A stretch of DNA of 36,859 nucleotides from assembly GCA_025349905.2 (NCBI GenBank), contig MU624638.1, forward strand, positions 1 through 36,859. The letters are read 5' to 3'. The DNA comes from Blastocladiella britannica (taxonomy: Eukaryota > Blastocladiomycota > Blastocladiomycetes > Blastocladiales > Blastocladiaceae). Within the stretch, counting starts at the first letter, position 1. Every line of letters starts with the position of its first letter. The translations under genes were made by a program, and so were the position numbers. The notes beneath the pieces were generated by a model that searched no databases, was not told the DNA's origin, and was given only the letters and a program-made list of their open reading frames with translations. Shown piece after piece: positions 28,176-36,859 of this stretch.

Positions 28176-29153
28176 ATGGCGACAGACGACGAAAACACTC
28201 CTACTCCTTTGACTGTACTGCTGCTTGGCTGGGCCGACGGATCCCCGGCACACGTTGCCAAGTACCAGGTCCTGTACCCGGCCGCCACCAAGTTTTTTGT
28301 CCATTCGTCGCGCATTTGGCAGGTCGGAGTCACTGCGGAGCGCCTGGCGGGGCAGGGCCGCTCAAAGGACATCGTGGACTTTTTGCGGCCGCTCGGGCAC
28401 CTGGGCCGCAGCATCGACGACCCGCTCGCGCCCACGCCGCGCAAGCTGCTCGTGCATCTCTTTTCGAACGGCGGCGTGCAGACCCTAGCCACGCTCATGG
28501 CCACCCTCGACATGGAACAACTGCAGCTCCTGGGCCTGTCCGGGCTGATCATTGACTCCGCACCCACGCCGACCGCGCAGCGCCGCGTATGGGAGGGCGC
28601 GCTCCTGTTTACGATGCCGTTGGGCCTACCCGAACCCTTGGCCTCGGTCGCACGCGTGGCCATGTTTGCCAACCTGCTTGTGATGGGCACCGCGTCGCGC
28701 GTCATGTCCTTTGGCCGGCCCGTCATGAACGTGAACCGCGACATGCTCATCAAGCACCCGTCGCTGGCACGGATCCCGGTCCTGTTCCTGTACTCTGGCG
28801 GCGACGAGTTTATCCATGCCGAGGACGTGGAGTGGGTCATGCAAAAGATGGCCGAGTACCGCGTGAGTGTTGCTGCCTCCTCTTATGGTGCGATCCCCAC
28901 CGAGCCGGTCTCGGTCTCTCGGCACACGGGTGGCCTCTACGAGCGGCTGCTGGTGGCTCCGCCTGCTGCTCCAAAGGCGGTGGCAGACTTGTTTGCGAGA
29001 TCTGAGCATTCGGACTCGAACGCTGCCGGTACCCTTGCACTTGCGCCCGTGTCGGGCGTGCGTTTCCCGGCCGACTCCCCGCACGTCCAGCACTACCGCA
29101 AGTACCCGAACGTGTACCGCTCGGCGGTGAGCGGGTTTGTTGCCAAACTGTGA
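28176..29153 (+). CDS. TMEM53/DUF829-family alpha/beta hydrolase-like protein
   Basis: An intronless frame of 325 residues. Family strings are in order: LTVLLLGWADGSPAHVAKY near the start, the nucleophile-elbow-like LLVHLFSNGGVQTL (about 90-103), LIIDSAPTPT, PVLFLYSGGDEFIHAEDVE (acid position) and HVQHYRKYPNVY near the end (catalytic-type His). DUF829 proteins such as TMEM53 sit in the nuclear envelope or ER in animals and are widespread in fungi with unknown substrates. A hydrophobic stretch, FTMPLGLPEPLASVARVAMF, could be a membrane segment. A roughly 55-residue insertion rich in Ala and Ser lies before the last motif. The chosen ATG follows ACATA and is the first in frame with homology. 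Confidence 0.85.
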   Translation: MATDDENTPTPLTVLLLGWADGSPAHVAKYQVLYPAATKFFVHSSRIWQVGVTAERLAGQGRSKDIVDFLRPLGHLGRSIDDPLAPTPRKLLVHLFSNGGVQTLATLMATLDMEQLQLLGLSGLIIDSAPTPTAQRRVWEGALLFTMPLGLPEPLASVARVAMFANLLVMGTASRVMSFGRPVMNVNRDMLIKHPSLARIPVLFLYSGGDEFIHAEDVEWVMQKMAEYRVSVAASSYGAIPTEPVSVSRHTGGLYERLLVAPPAAPKAVADLFARSEHSDSNAAGTLALAPVSGVRFPADSPHVQHYRKYPNVYRSAVSGFVAKL

Positions 29154-29569
29154 ATGTAAAAACAACAGATCAAAAAAAATTTAAACCTTAAACAAATCTG
29201 GTCTCGGCCCACTGGCCCGCAGGGAAAGCAAACGGTCATCGAATTGAAACCTGACCGGGCCACGCCAGCGCCTGCCTTCAAGCACTGCCGCGAACTGACG
29301 GACTCCTCGGACAACGTACGGACAACCAACGGCAAGGACCTCGGCAAGGACCAACTTCCAATCCCCAGGTTTCCGCGACGACAAGATTCCTCTTCCTCCT
29401 ATTCAGCGCAAAAAAAGCACTCCATTCTCATTTCGCCTTTAGCGCTTCCTCATCTCTTCAGCTGCCGCCTTGCCCCCCTTTCATTTTTATTTGGCAGTCA
29501 GTTTCCAGGCTTCCGCTCTCTTTTCTCCGCACAAGGACATAATCGCCGAAACGCACCTTTCACCAGGCC
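29154..29569. other. Intergenic, no gene seen
   Basis: This 416-base gap carries the 3' UTR of the DUF829 gene (A-rich 29157-29190) and the pyrimidine-rich promoter and leader of the histidine kinase gene (CT-rich 29380-29530). No coding frame, RNA gene or repeat could be supported. Confidence 0.45.
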
Positions 29570-32500
29570 ATGAGCGCTGCTGCGTCAAACTTCCTGGTCG
29601 TGCTCCACCTCGCCCTTGCACCCATCCCGCTGTGCGCTGCGCTCGCCCTGGTCTGGCTTGGCCGAGCGACCCGTACTGCGGAAATACTCCACCGGCACCC
29701 ATCGCACCGCTCCCACCCCGCCACGGCCGTCCCTCGCGCATGGCTGCTGCCCCTCACCTATACCAGCCTCGTGCTCTGTGCGGTCCAGATTGCCCTTGCG
29801 GGGGCCCGCTGGCTCACGGTCCTTGATGAAACCGCCGACGCAGCTGGTGGTTCCTCGACGGCACCAGCCGATCAGACGATCCCTACCACCCTGCTCAACG
29901 CCCTCATGTTGTCGGTGGGACTGGTTTCGCAGACCTTTTGCGACGCCCTCGTCGCATTCCAGCTGTCCGAGCTCGCGCGCCGCCTGCCCGCGGTCGTGGC
30001 TGTCGACACCACCCAGTCCTCGGCCAGCGTTGCCGTCGTCTCGGGCGGCACGTTCCCGTTCTTGCGGCTCGCTATGTGGGCCTCGGCCGGTACCGCTGTC
30101 GTGGTCCGCGTATTTGCTCAAGCCGCGCTCATCTTCTTGATCGCCGGCTCCACGACCAGAGACCTGCCCGCCGTCCAGATTGCGACGTTGTGTGTGAAGG
30201 TCGGCTCTGCAGTGGCAATCGCCATTTTCCATACGGCGATGGTGGCTCACAGGCTCTACATTCAGCACGCGCGCTTCCCCAACGCGGCCCTGCAAGGCCC
30301 GCTCGCGATCCCGCTCGTCCTGTCGACCACATGCGCGATTCTCGCCAGCGCTCACACGGTAACCGCGACACTTGCCGTGTGGACCTTGTTCTTGCTCTCC
30401 TATGTGCTCGGGTGTGCCTACCTGACCCTTTCGACTGCGTGGCCCGGTACACTCGCCGTGGTCGCTGTCGACGCGACGGACGGACTTCCGCGCAGTTCCG
30501 GTTCGACCGTCACCATGCACGGTCAGCATTCTGCGCCGAACGGCGCCATGCGCAAACGCATCCAGCATACCGAGTACGGCCGCGTGTCCGACAGCGCCGC
30601 CGAGCTCGCGCCGGTCTCCTGGGATCGGGCTCCGCTGCTACCAGATGCGATCGATCTCGATAACGTGCACTCCCCCGTTCCAGAGATCCAGACTGTCGCA
30701 CCTTCACGTCAGCAGGTTGCAGCTGCTGCCGCTGCATCAGTAGCGGTCGACCCACATGCGCTTGCCCACTCCGAGTGGCCGATCCGGTCGTCGGGCCTTT
30801 CCAACACGAGCAGTCACCTGACGGGGACTGGTGCGCCGCCGGGACCCGCCTTGGCCACTCTTGTTAAGCACGTCGCCACTGACACGAGCTCCAGCAGCCC
30901 ACCACCAACCGATGCACACTCCCTCCCCTACCGGACCCTCTATGCTGCCGACATTACCGCTGCCATGCGCGCCGTCACGTCGTCCGCCTCGCCACCTGCG
31001 AGCTTGGTCGATCCTCTGCCCGTCTCGTCCTCCACTTCTCTGCCGCTTACTGCCGCTACTCCCACTGTTGCTCCCATCGCTCCCTCGCCCGCAGCATCTC
31101 CACTACTTAAGCAACCGCAGAAAAGCGCCGGTGCTGCCCCGCCTCGCCCCGCGCCACTTCCTGACTTGCGGCTGGATCTTTCAAGTTTCCGGTTCCGTGG
31201 GCCCAACGAGGTAACTGATCGGTTCGTGTCGTTTGTGGAAGAGGTGCGCATCCCCTTCTTTTCTTTTTTTTTTTTCGTTTCGTTTCTCACATTACTATTG
31301 TCTCTTTTTTTTGTACTCCCAGCGCTTCAACGTCGTCGCTCGCTTCTACCCGGCAGAGTTGCTCCGAGCAGCGATCCGCCGAGGGCCTGGTCCTGCTGGC
31401 CCGCCGGATGCAGCTCAAGCGCAACCGACCCGAACCAGCAGCCTGGACGCGGAACTCACCCCACCTTCGGCGGCAGCAACTGCCGATAATGGGCCGGCCG
31501 ATGGTCGGACGGGTTCGACCATTGACGATGTGATTGCCATGGCAAATTCCCCTTGGTTCTCCGCTGCTGCGCAGTGCCATCGCACCATGCGCGAGTCCGC
31601 TACTGTCCTCCCTCCCAGTCTCCTGGATGTTTCCATGCTCGCACCCAAGCGCGCCCCCACAACCGCAGCAGCAGCCAGTAATATTGTGGTGATGGCTCTC
31701 CCCGTACACTTTAATGCCAAGAAGCTCGGCGTGTTGGTGTTGTGGCCATGGCGATCTGCCAGGTTATTGCTCAGCAGTGGCGAAACGGGCCTTGTTCGTG
31801 CTCCGCTCCCCCAGGACCACGAAAGGATATTTGCGATGCAAATGGTGTCCTTTTTCGCTGCCTATCTGTTTTCAGCCGTGTACGTTAACTTTAATTCGCT
31901 CTCATGAAATGGAATCCAGACGCTGAATTGCTCTGTTTTAGTGAGCGGCAATCGAATGACGAAACGATGCGCGACTTTTCGCAGCGGTTGGCGGTCATGG
32001 AAGCCACCGCCAGGGCAAAGAGCACTTTCCTTGCAAATATGAGTGTACGCACATACAACACTTGCTTGTGTCAATTGTACGAAGCTCACTCTTTATTCAA
32101 TAGCACGAGATTCGGACACCTGCCTCTCAGGTGATTCAAGCGGCGCACATGCTGGCAGAGACTAATCTGTCGGACGAGCAGCAAGATCACGCGTCCGTCA
32201 TCCTCAAGTCGGGCGAGCAGCTCTTGGCCATCCTGAACGTGCGTCTGGTTTTTTTTTCTTCTTCGGGGCAACCGAAATATTGATGACATCCTTTTGATGT
32301 AAACAGGACATTCTCGACTTCAGTAAGCTCGAAGATGGCAAGATCCGGTTCGAAAACAGGACTTTTGATTTGCACGAAGCCGTTCGCCTCAGTGTCGATT
32401 CGTTTCCGCTTCCGGCCAAGCCGATCGATGTCGGATATTACATTGGTCCCGGCGTTCCCCGCTTTGTCGTTGGTGACGGTATGCTATCTCTCCAAAAGAA

Positions 32501-34354
32501 TGTTTTCAGGAAGATTTTTCATTTACACAACAACAAAAAACGAAAGTGGTCCGCCTTCGCCAAGTGTTCAACAACCTGCTCTCGAACGCAATCAAGTTTA
32601 CGGATTCTGGACACGTCTTTATCCGCGCCGAAGTGTATCGGGAGGACACGGTCGGCAAAACCCACTTGCGCTTTGCTGTCAATGGTACTTCCATATTTTC
32701 TCATTCTTTTAAATGTTAACTTAACTTTTAGCTGACGCGGAAACAATATGAAAAGATACTGGCTGCGGCGTTCCCCACGAACGAATTGCGAAGATCTTTG
32801 AGCGCTTTGAACAGTCTGACGATTGTATGCATCCTTTCTTTTTTTCAGCTCGCTCCATTGGCTCATGACTATTATTTCAGCAATAACCCGAATCTATGGG
32901 GGCACTGGCCTTGGGCTCAACATTTGCCAGAGCCTCTGCTCACTCATGGGGTCGCGCTTGCACGTGAGCTCTGTCGTTGGGGAGGGTTCGCAGTTCTCGT
33001 TCCAGGCCACGTTCCCCACGCCAGAGGTAGGGGCCACGGATGACAGCTCCGTTATCGCCTCGCGTTCCGTGCGTCCGATGATGTCGCCTCCACCGAACAT
33101 GCTCATCGTGATCCTCGCGTCAACACCCGGACGCCGCGGAGTGGAGCAGGACATGTTTGTGTTTACGCAGTTACTGGCACCGGTGGGGACTGCCACCAAA
33201 ACCACTTGCGTGTCGTTTTCAGCCTGGCTGGACGAGGAGGCGATATCGGCATCCAGCGCCGCCGCCGTCGTGCTCGTCAGCCCGCAATGGCCGTCGCTGG
33301 ATCAAATCCAACGCCTCACGAAGCCCACGGTGCTCGTGTGCTCGGACACGCTCCCTGTACCGTCGTTCCGCACGCAACTTCAGCGCGCGTTCCTGTTGTC
33401 GCGGCCGTTTAAGCACTCGACGTTCTTGCGCGCTGTCAACTCGGCTCTTCGCGCCGGATCAGCGGCGCGGTCGCCGGTCTTCCCATCAGTGGCAATCTCC
33501 GAGGACCCGGTGCCCATGTCCCCATCACACCTTCACGACTTGCGGCCGTCGCTCAGCCTCTCGCTGCACTCAGATCCGGCAATTTTGTCGCAACAGCCGC
33601 TCCGGATTGGTAGCACGCGGCTTTCGGAATCGTCCACCATGCACCCACCAGACTCGTTGGCATCGATGTCGCAGACTCGCCCCGACGCCTCCTCTGCCCG
33701 GCAGCAGTCTTTGCATGTGCTTGTTGTTGTACGTATTTTTTTTTTTGGTCGGTTGCTAAATTGATGGTTTGACTGACTCCAACTTAAACACTGAAGGACG
33801 ACAACCCGGTGAACCGAAGGATGATGCAAGCCATGGTCGCAAAGCTAGGGCACCGCGTTTCGCTCGCCAACAATGGCCGGGAAGCAGTGAACGTGGTCAA
33901 GGCTGCCTCGGCGAGCGACGGCGTAGATCCATTCGACGTAGTCTTTATGGACATTCGCATGCCTATCATGGTACGTATCTCTATGCAAAGGACCAGCTGT
34001 CAAAACTCATTCCCTTTTAAAAAATATTTACAGGATGGTCTCGAGGCAACCCGATTGATTGTCGACCACTTTGTCGGCAAGGGTCCGGACGGACAGACGG
34101 CCGCAAGCAAGTCCAATCACGGCCGCAAGCCGCGCCGACCGATTATCTTAGGTCTCTCGGCCGATGCACTCGAGGAGCAGGAGCGCAACGGGCTCGAGTC
34201 CGGAATGGACCGGTACCTGCGCAAACCTCTGCTGCGAAACGATATTGCGGTTGCGCTGGAACAGTTCTTCCCACACATCGTCCCCGCCGCCGTCGCTGCA
34301 CATCACGCTCACCCCGCACCAATGCCGCCTCCCGCGCATTCTGATCGAGGTTGA
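29570..34354 (+). CDS. Membrane-bound hybrid histidine kinase with a degenerate and an intact receiver domain
   Basis: Ten exons (29570-31243, 31323-31879, 31942-32044, 32104-32238, 32307-32478, 32547-32684, 32756-32824, 32881-33728, 33797-33970, 34034-34354) give 1396 residues. Residues 1-290 contain about seven hydrophobic helices, then a Ser/Pro/Ala-rich linker and a GAF-like region (about 560-745). The kinase core is complete: H-box SHEIRTPASQVIQAAHML (His779), N-box FNNLLSNAIKFTD (Asn890), G1 box DTGCGVP (927), F box FERFEQSDD and G2 box YGGTGLGLN. A pseudo-receiver about 1020-1145 lacks the phospho-acceptor Asp. A true receiver follows with VVDDNPVN (Asp1233/1234), FMDIRMP (Asp1284) and YLRKPL (Lys1354). 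It would autophosphorylate His779 and relay to Asp1284, then to an HPt protein, probably in osmotic, light or chemical signalling. The membrane sensor does not match a family I know. Confidence 0.9.
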
Positions 34355-34511
34355 AGACCATTTGCTTCTTTGAATCATGGCCGGGTCGTACCCCCTCTTT
34401 CCTCTTTGTTTATTCTCCTTGCAGCATCCCTTATTAGTTCGCACATCAACAATTCGCTTTGTCCACCCTCCTCTTCAAGACTGAGAAAAAAAAATTTCAA
34501 GTGTATACATT

Positions 34512-36808
34512 TTAATACCACCCCTCGTAAACCGTCAGAATGCCAATCGCAGCGGCAGCCACGCACGTCATTCGTTGCGCGGACCCAGTCCGCCGACGAC
34601 TCGGCTGCAGTCCCCACGCCACCACCGCCAGCGCGGCTGTGAGCATCCACTCCGATAAAACAGTTGCCATTATTTGCTCGACCGCTACAGTCCACGTATG
34701 GCGATCACTCAATAACCGCAACACGTGCGAGATCGACTCGATGTACCGCAGTCCCGCATGTACCGTTGCCACCAGCGGCAGAAGGTTGGTCAGGGCCACG
34801 GTCGCCATCATTGCGAGGACAGATGTGGAGCTGCGCCTACTTGGAGAAGAGGAGGCGGCGGAATCAACGGCCCAGCCGCAAAGGATCAAGATCGCCAGCG
34901 ACGGCAGTGGGACGGGCACTTGAGCGGCGATGCCGATGAGAAAGACGCACGCGGCCGCAACCGAAGAGGTGACAAGGGCTGCGTGGCGCATGGGGATACA
35001 ATCACGAACCCACATGGCCGCGCTCACACCCGCATACAGAAGTTGCACCACCACGTCGGCCAATGACAGGCCGAGCGCGGCGGCCACGGCGGTACGGGCA
35101 GCGTAAGACGCCCACAAGCGGGGCACGGCAACAGCGATCGTAGCGGTAGCGGCGTGGTACCAGGCAGGAATGACGACTGTCCGTGGCGATTGATGGTGCG
35201 CAGCGCCAACCATCACTCGAGCAGCAGCCAAGAGCTGCGTGCACGGTACCAAGTGCGCAAGGTACATCATGCTCAGCTGCGCAAGCGATCCCAGTGCGGA
35301 TGGCGTGACGCGGAGTGTCAAGGTCACCCCGGGGGCTGGAACCTCGAGCCGATTGATCACCTTCAAGTACAGGTGAAGGGGGTTGTTGGCAGGTACGGGC
35401 ATGTGGCCTATGCTTGGCCAGAGAAGGGCGGTTGGAAGTAGCGAGATGAGTGATATGTGCTTTTCGGATTTCGCGGTCGACGCATTCAGGTGGCCATCCA
35501 GCAGCCGCGCGTCGTAGAACCGGTCACCGGTCTGTCGCATGGTCATGAACTCGATGGACGCGTCCTGCATGGACTGCAGCGGTGGTACTTGCAGCGATGT
35601 CGTCAACTGAAAGGCTCCGACGGTATCGAGATCAAACGGTAGCGCCAGTTGCAACATCTCAGATGTGGTGAGCTCGAGCTGGACCGTGGCAACGCGCGTG
35701 TCAGTCCACCAGTCGTATATGTTGGTTCCCTGGTTCCACTGGACCGGTAAGGTTTTTGCTGGAGAAGTCGCCACGGGTACCCCCAAATGCTGAGCGTACG
35801 AGGTGCCAAAGTTGCCAATGCTCTGATGGGAAGTGATATTGGCCAGTCCGGCTGTGACGCGATCCAGCACACCGCGGCACCACACGATCGACAAGTGGTC
35901 GCACCCGTAACGGGCAGCCGATCCACCTCCGATCGCCGTGGCGTGGACCGAGACCCATTTTCCGCCACTCTTGTCCGTCTGCTTCGGAAGACGGTGTCCC
36001 AACATCGCCGGTACGTGTATATCCGGCGCGCCGCCAATCAGCGACAGCACCGACAGATCCGATCGCTCGGTCTCGCGGTACAGCGCCTTCATTCCCGGGA
36101 CCATGGGCACGGGTGGGGTGCCGGCTGGAACGGCCATTCCGACCAAGTGGTCAATCACGGGGACCGCGGTCAGCTGGTGCGCGGCCAGGGCCACGATTCC
36201 GCCCATCGAGTGGCCGACCACATGCACGGTAGTGACGTTGTAGTGTGCGGCAAGAAACGTGAGGCAAGCGCTGACGTAGCGTGCTTGCTGGCGAAGGAGC
36301 TGCGGGTGGAGGGCCGAGAGCTCCTGGTTCAGGTCAACTAGGTTTTTTTGGCACGATCAGTCTTGCTGTTGTTTTTTTTGCCTTGAAATATGTGAAATAC
36401 AACGCACAGACCGGTGTATAAGTCAAAGGGAACCAGCTCGGGGTGTGTGCGGCGGTGGTAAGCGATGCGGGCGCCAAGAGACCGCGCCTGCTTGTAGGAT
36501 CCGGCGTTTCCATGGATGAAGAGTAACGGGCGAGCCTGGTCGCGTCGCGTGCTCTCTCTGGTCCATTCCGATGCGGGATCAACCCACGCGTCCATGTCCT
36601 CGCCACCACCCTGACGGAAAAGGTGGAGCGCGTATCTTGGGGTGGCACCAGATTTGTCAATAATGGCAAAGGCGGGGACCGAGCGGTAGACGGGCCACAT
36701 GAAGGTCATGTCGCAGAGCATGGAAGGCGCGAGCCATGTGCGCGAAGAGTGGAGGTACGCCGCGAGTGCCAGTGCCAGGCACGGCGCGACCACGGTTTTA
36801 AGCTTCAT
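34512..36808 (-). CDS. BST1: GPI inositol deacylase, PGAP1/Bst1-like, short form
   Basis: Two minus-strand exons, 36412-36808 and 34512-36337 (phase 1), give 740 residues. The N-terminal helix (VVAPCLALALAAYL) is a signal anchor. The hydrolase has LLFIHGNAGSYKQARSLG, FDLYTVDLNQELSALH, the nucleophile VVGHSMGGIVALA and the late HLSIVWCRGVLDRV segment with its His; these are the PGAP1 signature strings. The last 300 residues hold several hydrophobic helices, as in Bst1. The enzyme removes the inositol acyl chain from GPI-anchored proteins in the ER, a step needed for their export. Bst1 and PGAP1 are usually 900-1100 residues, so this copy is short, mainly in the lumenal middle and membrane end. 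The ATG at 36808 is the first in frame; the window ends 51 bases upstream of it. Confidence 0.9.
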
Positions 36809-36859
36809 GATCAATGCTGAGAGAGGTGGCGACCAGTCACTGGGTCTGCGATTTTTTTT

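Noticed and set aside
29585..30568. Minus-strand open frame of 327 codons
   Set aside because: Antisense to the membrane region of the histidine kinase; low-complexity product and no supporting motif.

Overview
The window is nuclear DNA of a GC-rich eukaryote, most likely an early-diverging (zoosporic) fungus; Blastocladiomycota or Chytridiomycota is my guess. Genes are interrupted by short GT-AG introns of about 50-80 nt, coding frames prefer G or C at the third codon position, and intergenic spaces are short and AT-richer. Fungal traits include a separate acetolactate synthase regulatory subunit (ILV6), a biotin ligase with the fungal-type N-terminal domain, a membrane-bound hybrid histidine kinase and a PWWP protein of the fungal type. 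Cyclin Y and an RFWD3-type ubiquitin ligase are both unlike the familiar yeasts and argue for a deep lineage. No prokaryotic, viral or transposon genes, rRNA, tRNA or CRISPR array could be supported.

Layout, left to right: the end of an unknown minus-strand gene (1-153); a TGGAA-rich intergenic stretch; a small ARM-like protein (-); a 995-residue cyclin Y (+); YTM1 (-); a secreted orphan protein (+); a PWWP protein (+); a Rei1/ZNF622-like zinc-finger protein (-); ribosomal stalk protein P2 (+); SNW1/Prp45 (+); two tandem secreted CAP-superfamily proteins (+,+); SF1/BBP (-); ATIC/ADE17 (+); an RFWD3-like RING-WD40 ligase (-); biotin-protein ligase (+); ILV6 (-); a TMEM53/DUF829 hydrolase (+); a hybrid histidine kinase (+); and a PGAP1/Bst1-like GPI inositol deacylase (-). 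I assembled exon chains by hand; for every multi-exon gene complete in the window the phases close to one open frame.

Functional threads: three 60S-subunit genes (YTM1, a Rei1-like gene, P2) and two spliceosome genes (SNW1, SF1) lie within about 14 kb. The two divergent promoters serving the 60S genes share the ten bases ATCACGTGCC, a bHLH/Cbf1-type E-box. Metabolic genes (ATIC, BPL1, ILV6) follow in the second half. Surface or secretory genes include the CAP pair with probable GPI-anchor tails, the orphan secreted protein, and a GPI-anchor remodelling enzyme. Several convergent neighbours are separated by only 34-81 nt, so their 3' UTRs probably overlap. The strongest leads are the cyclin Y with its very long disordered N-terminus, the fungal RFWD3 homologue, the hybrid kinase with a degenerate second receiver domain, the CAP tandem and the orphan secreted protein.
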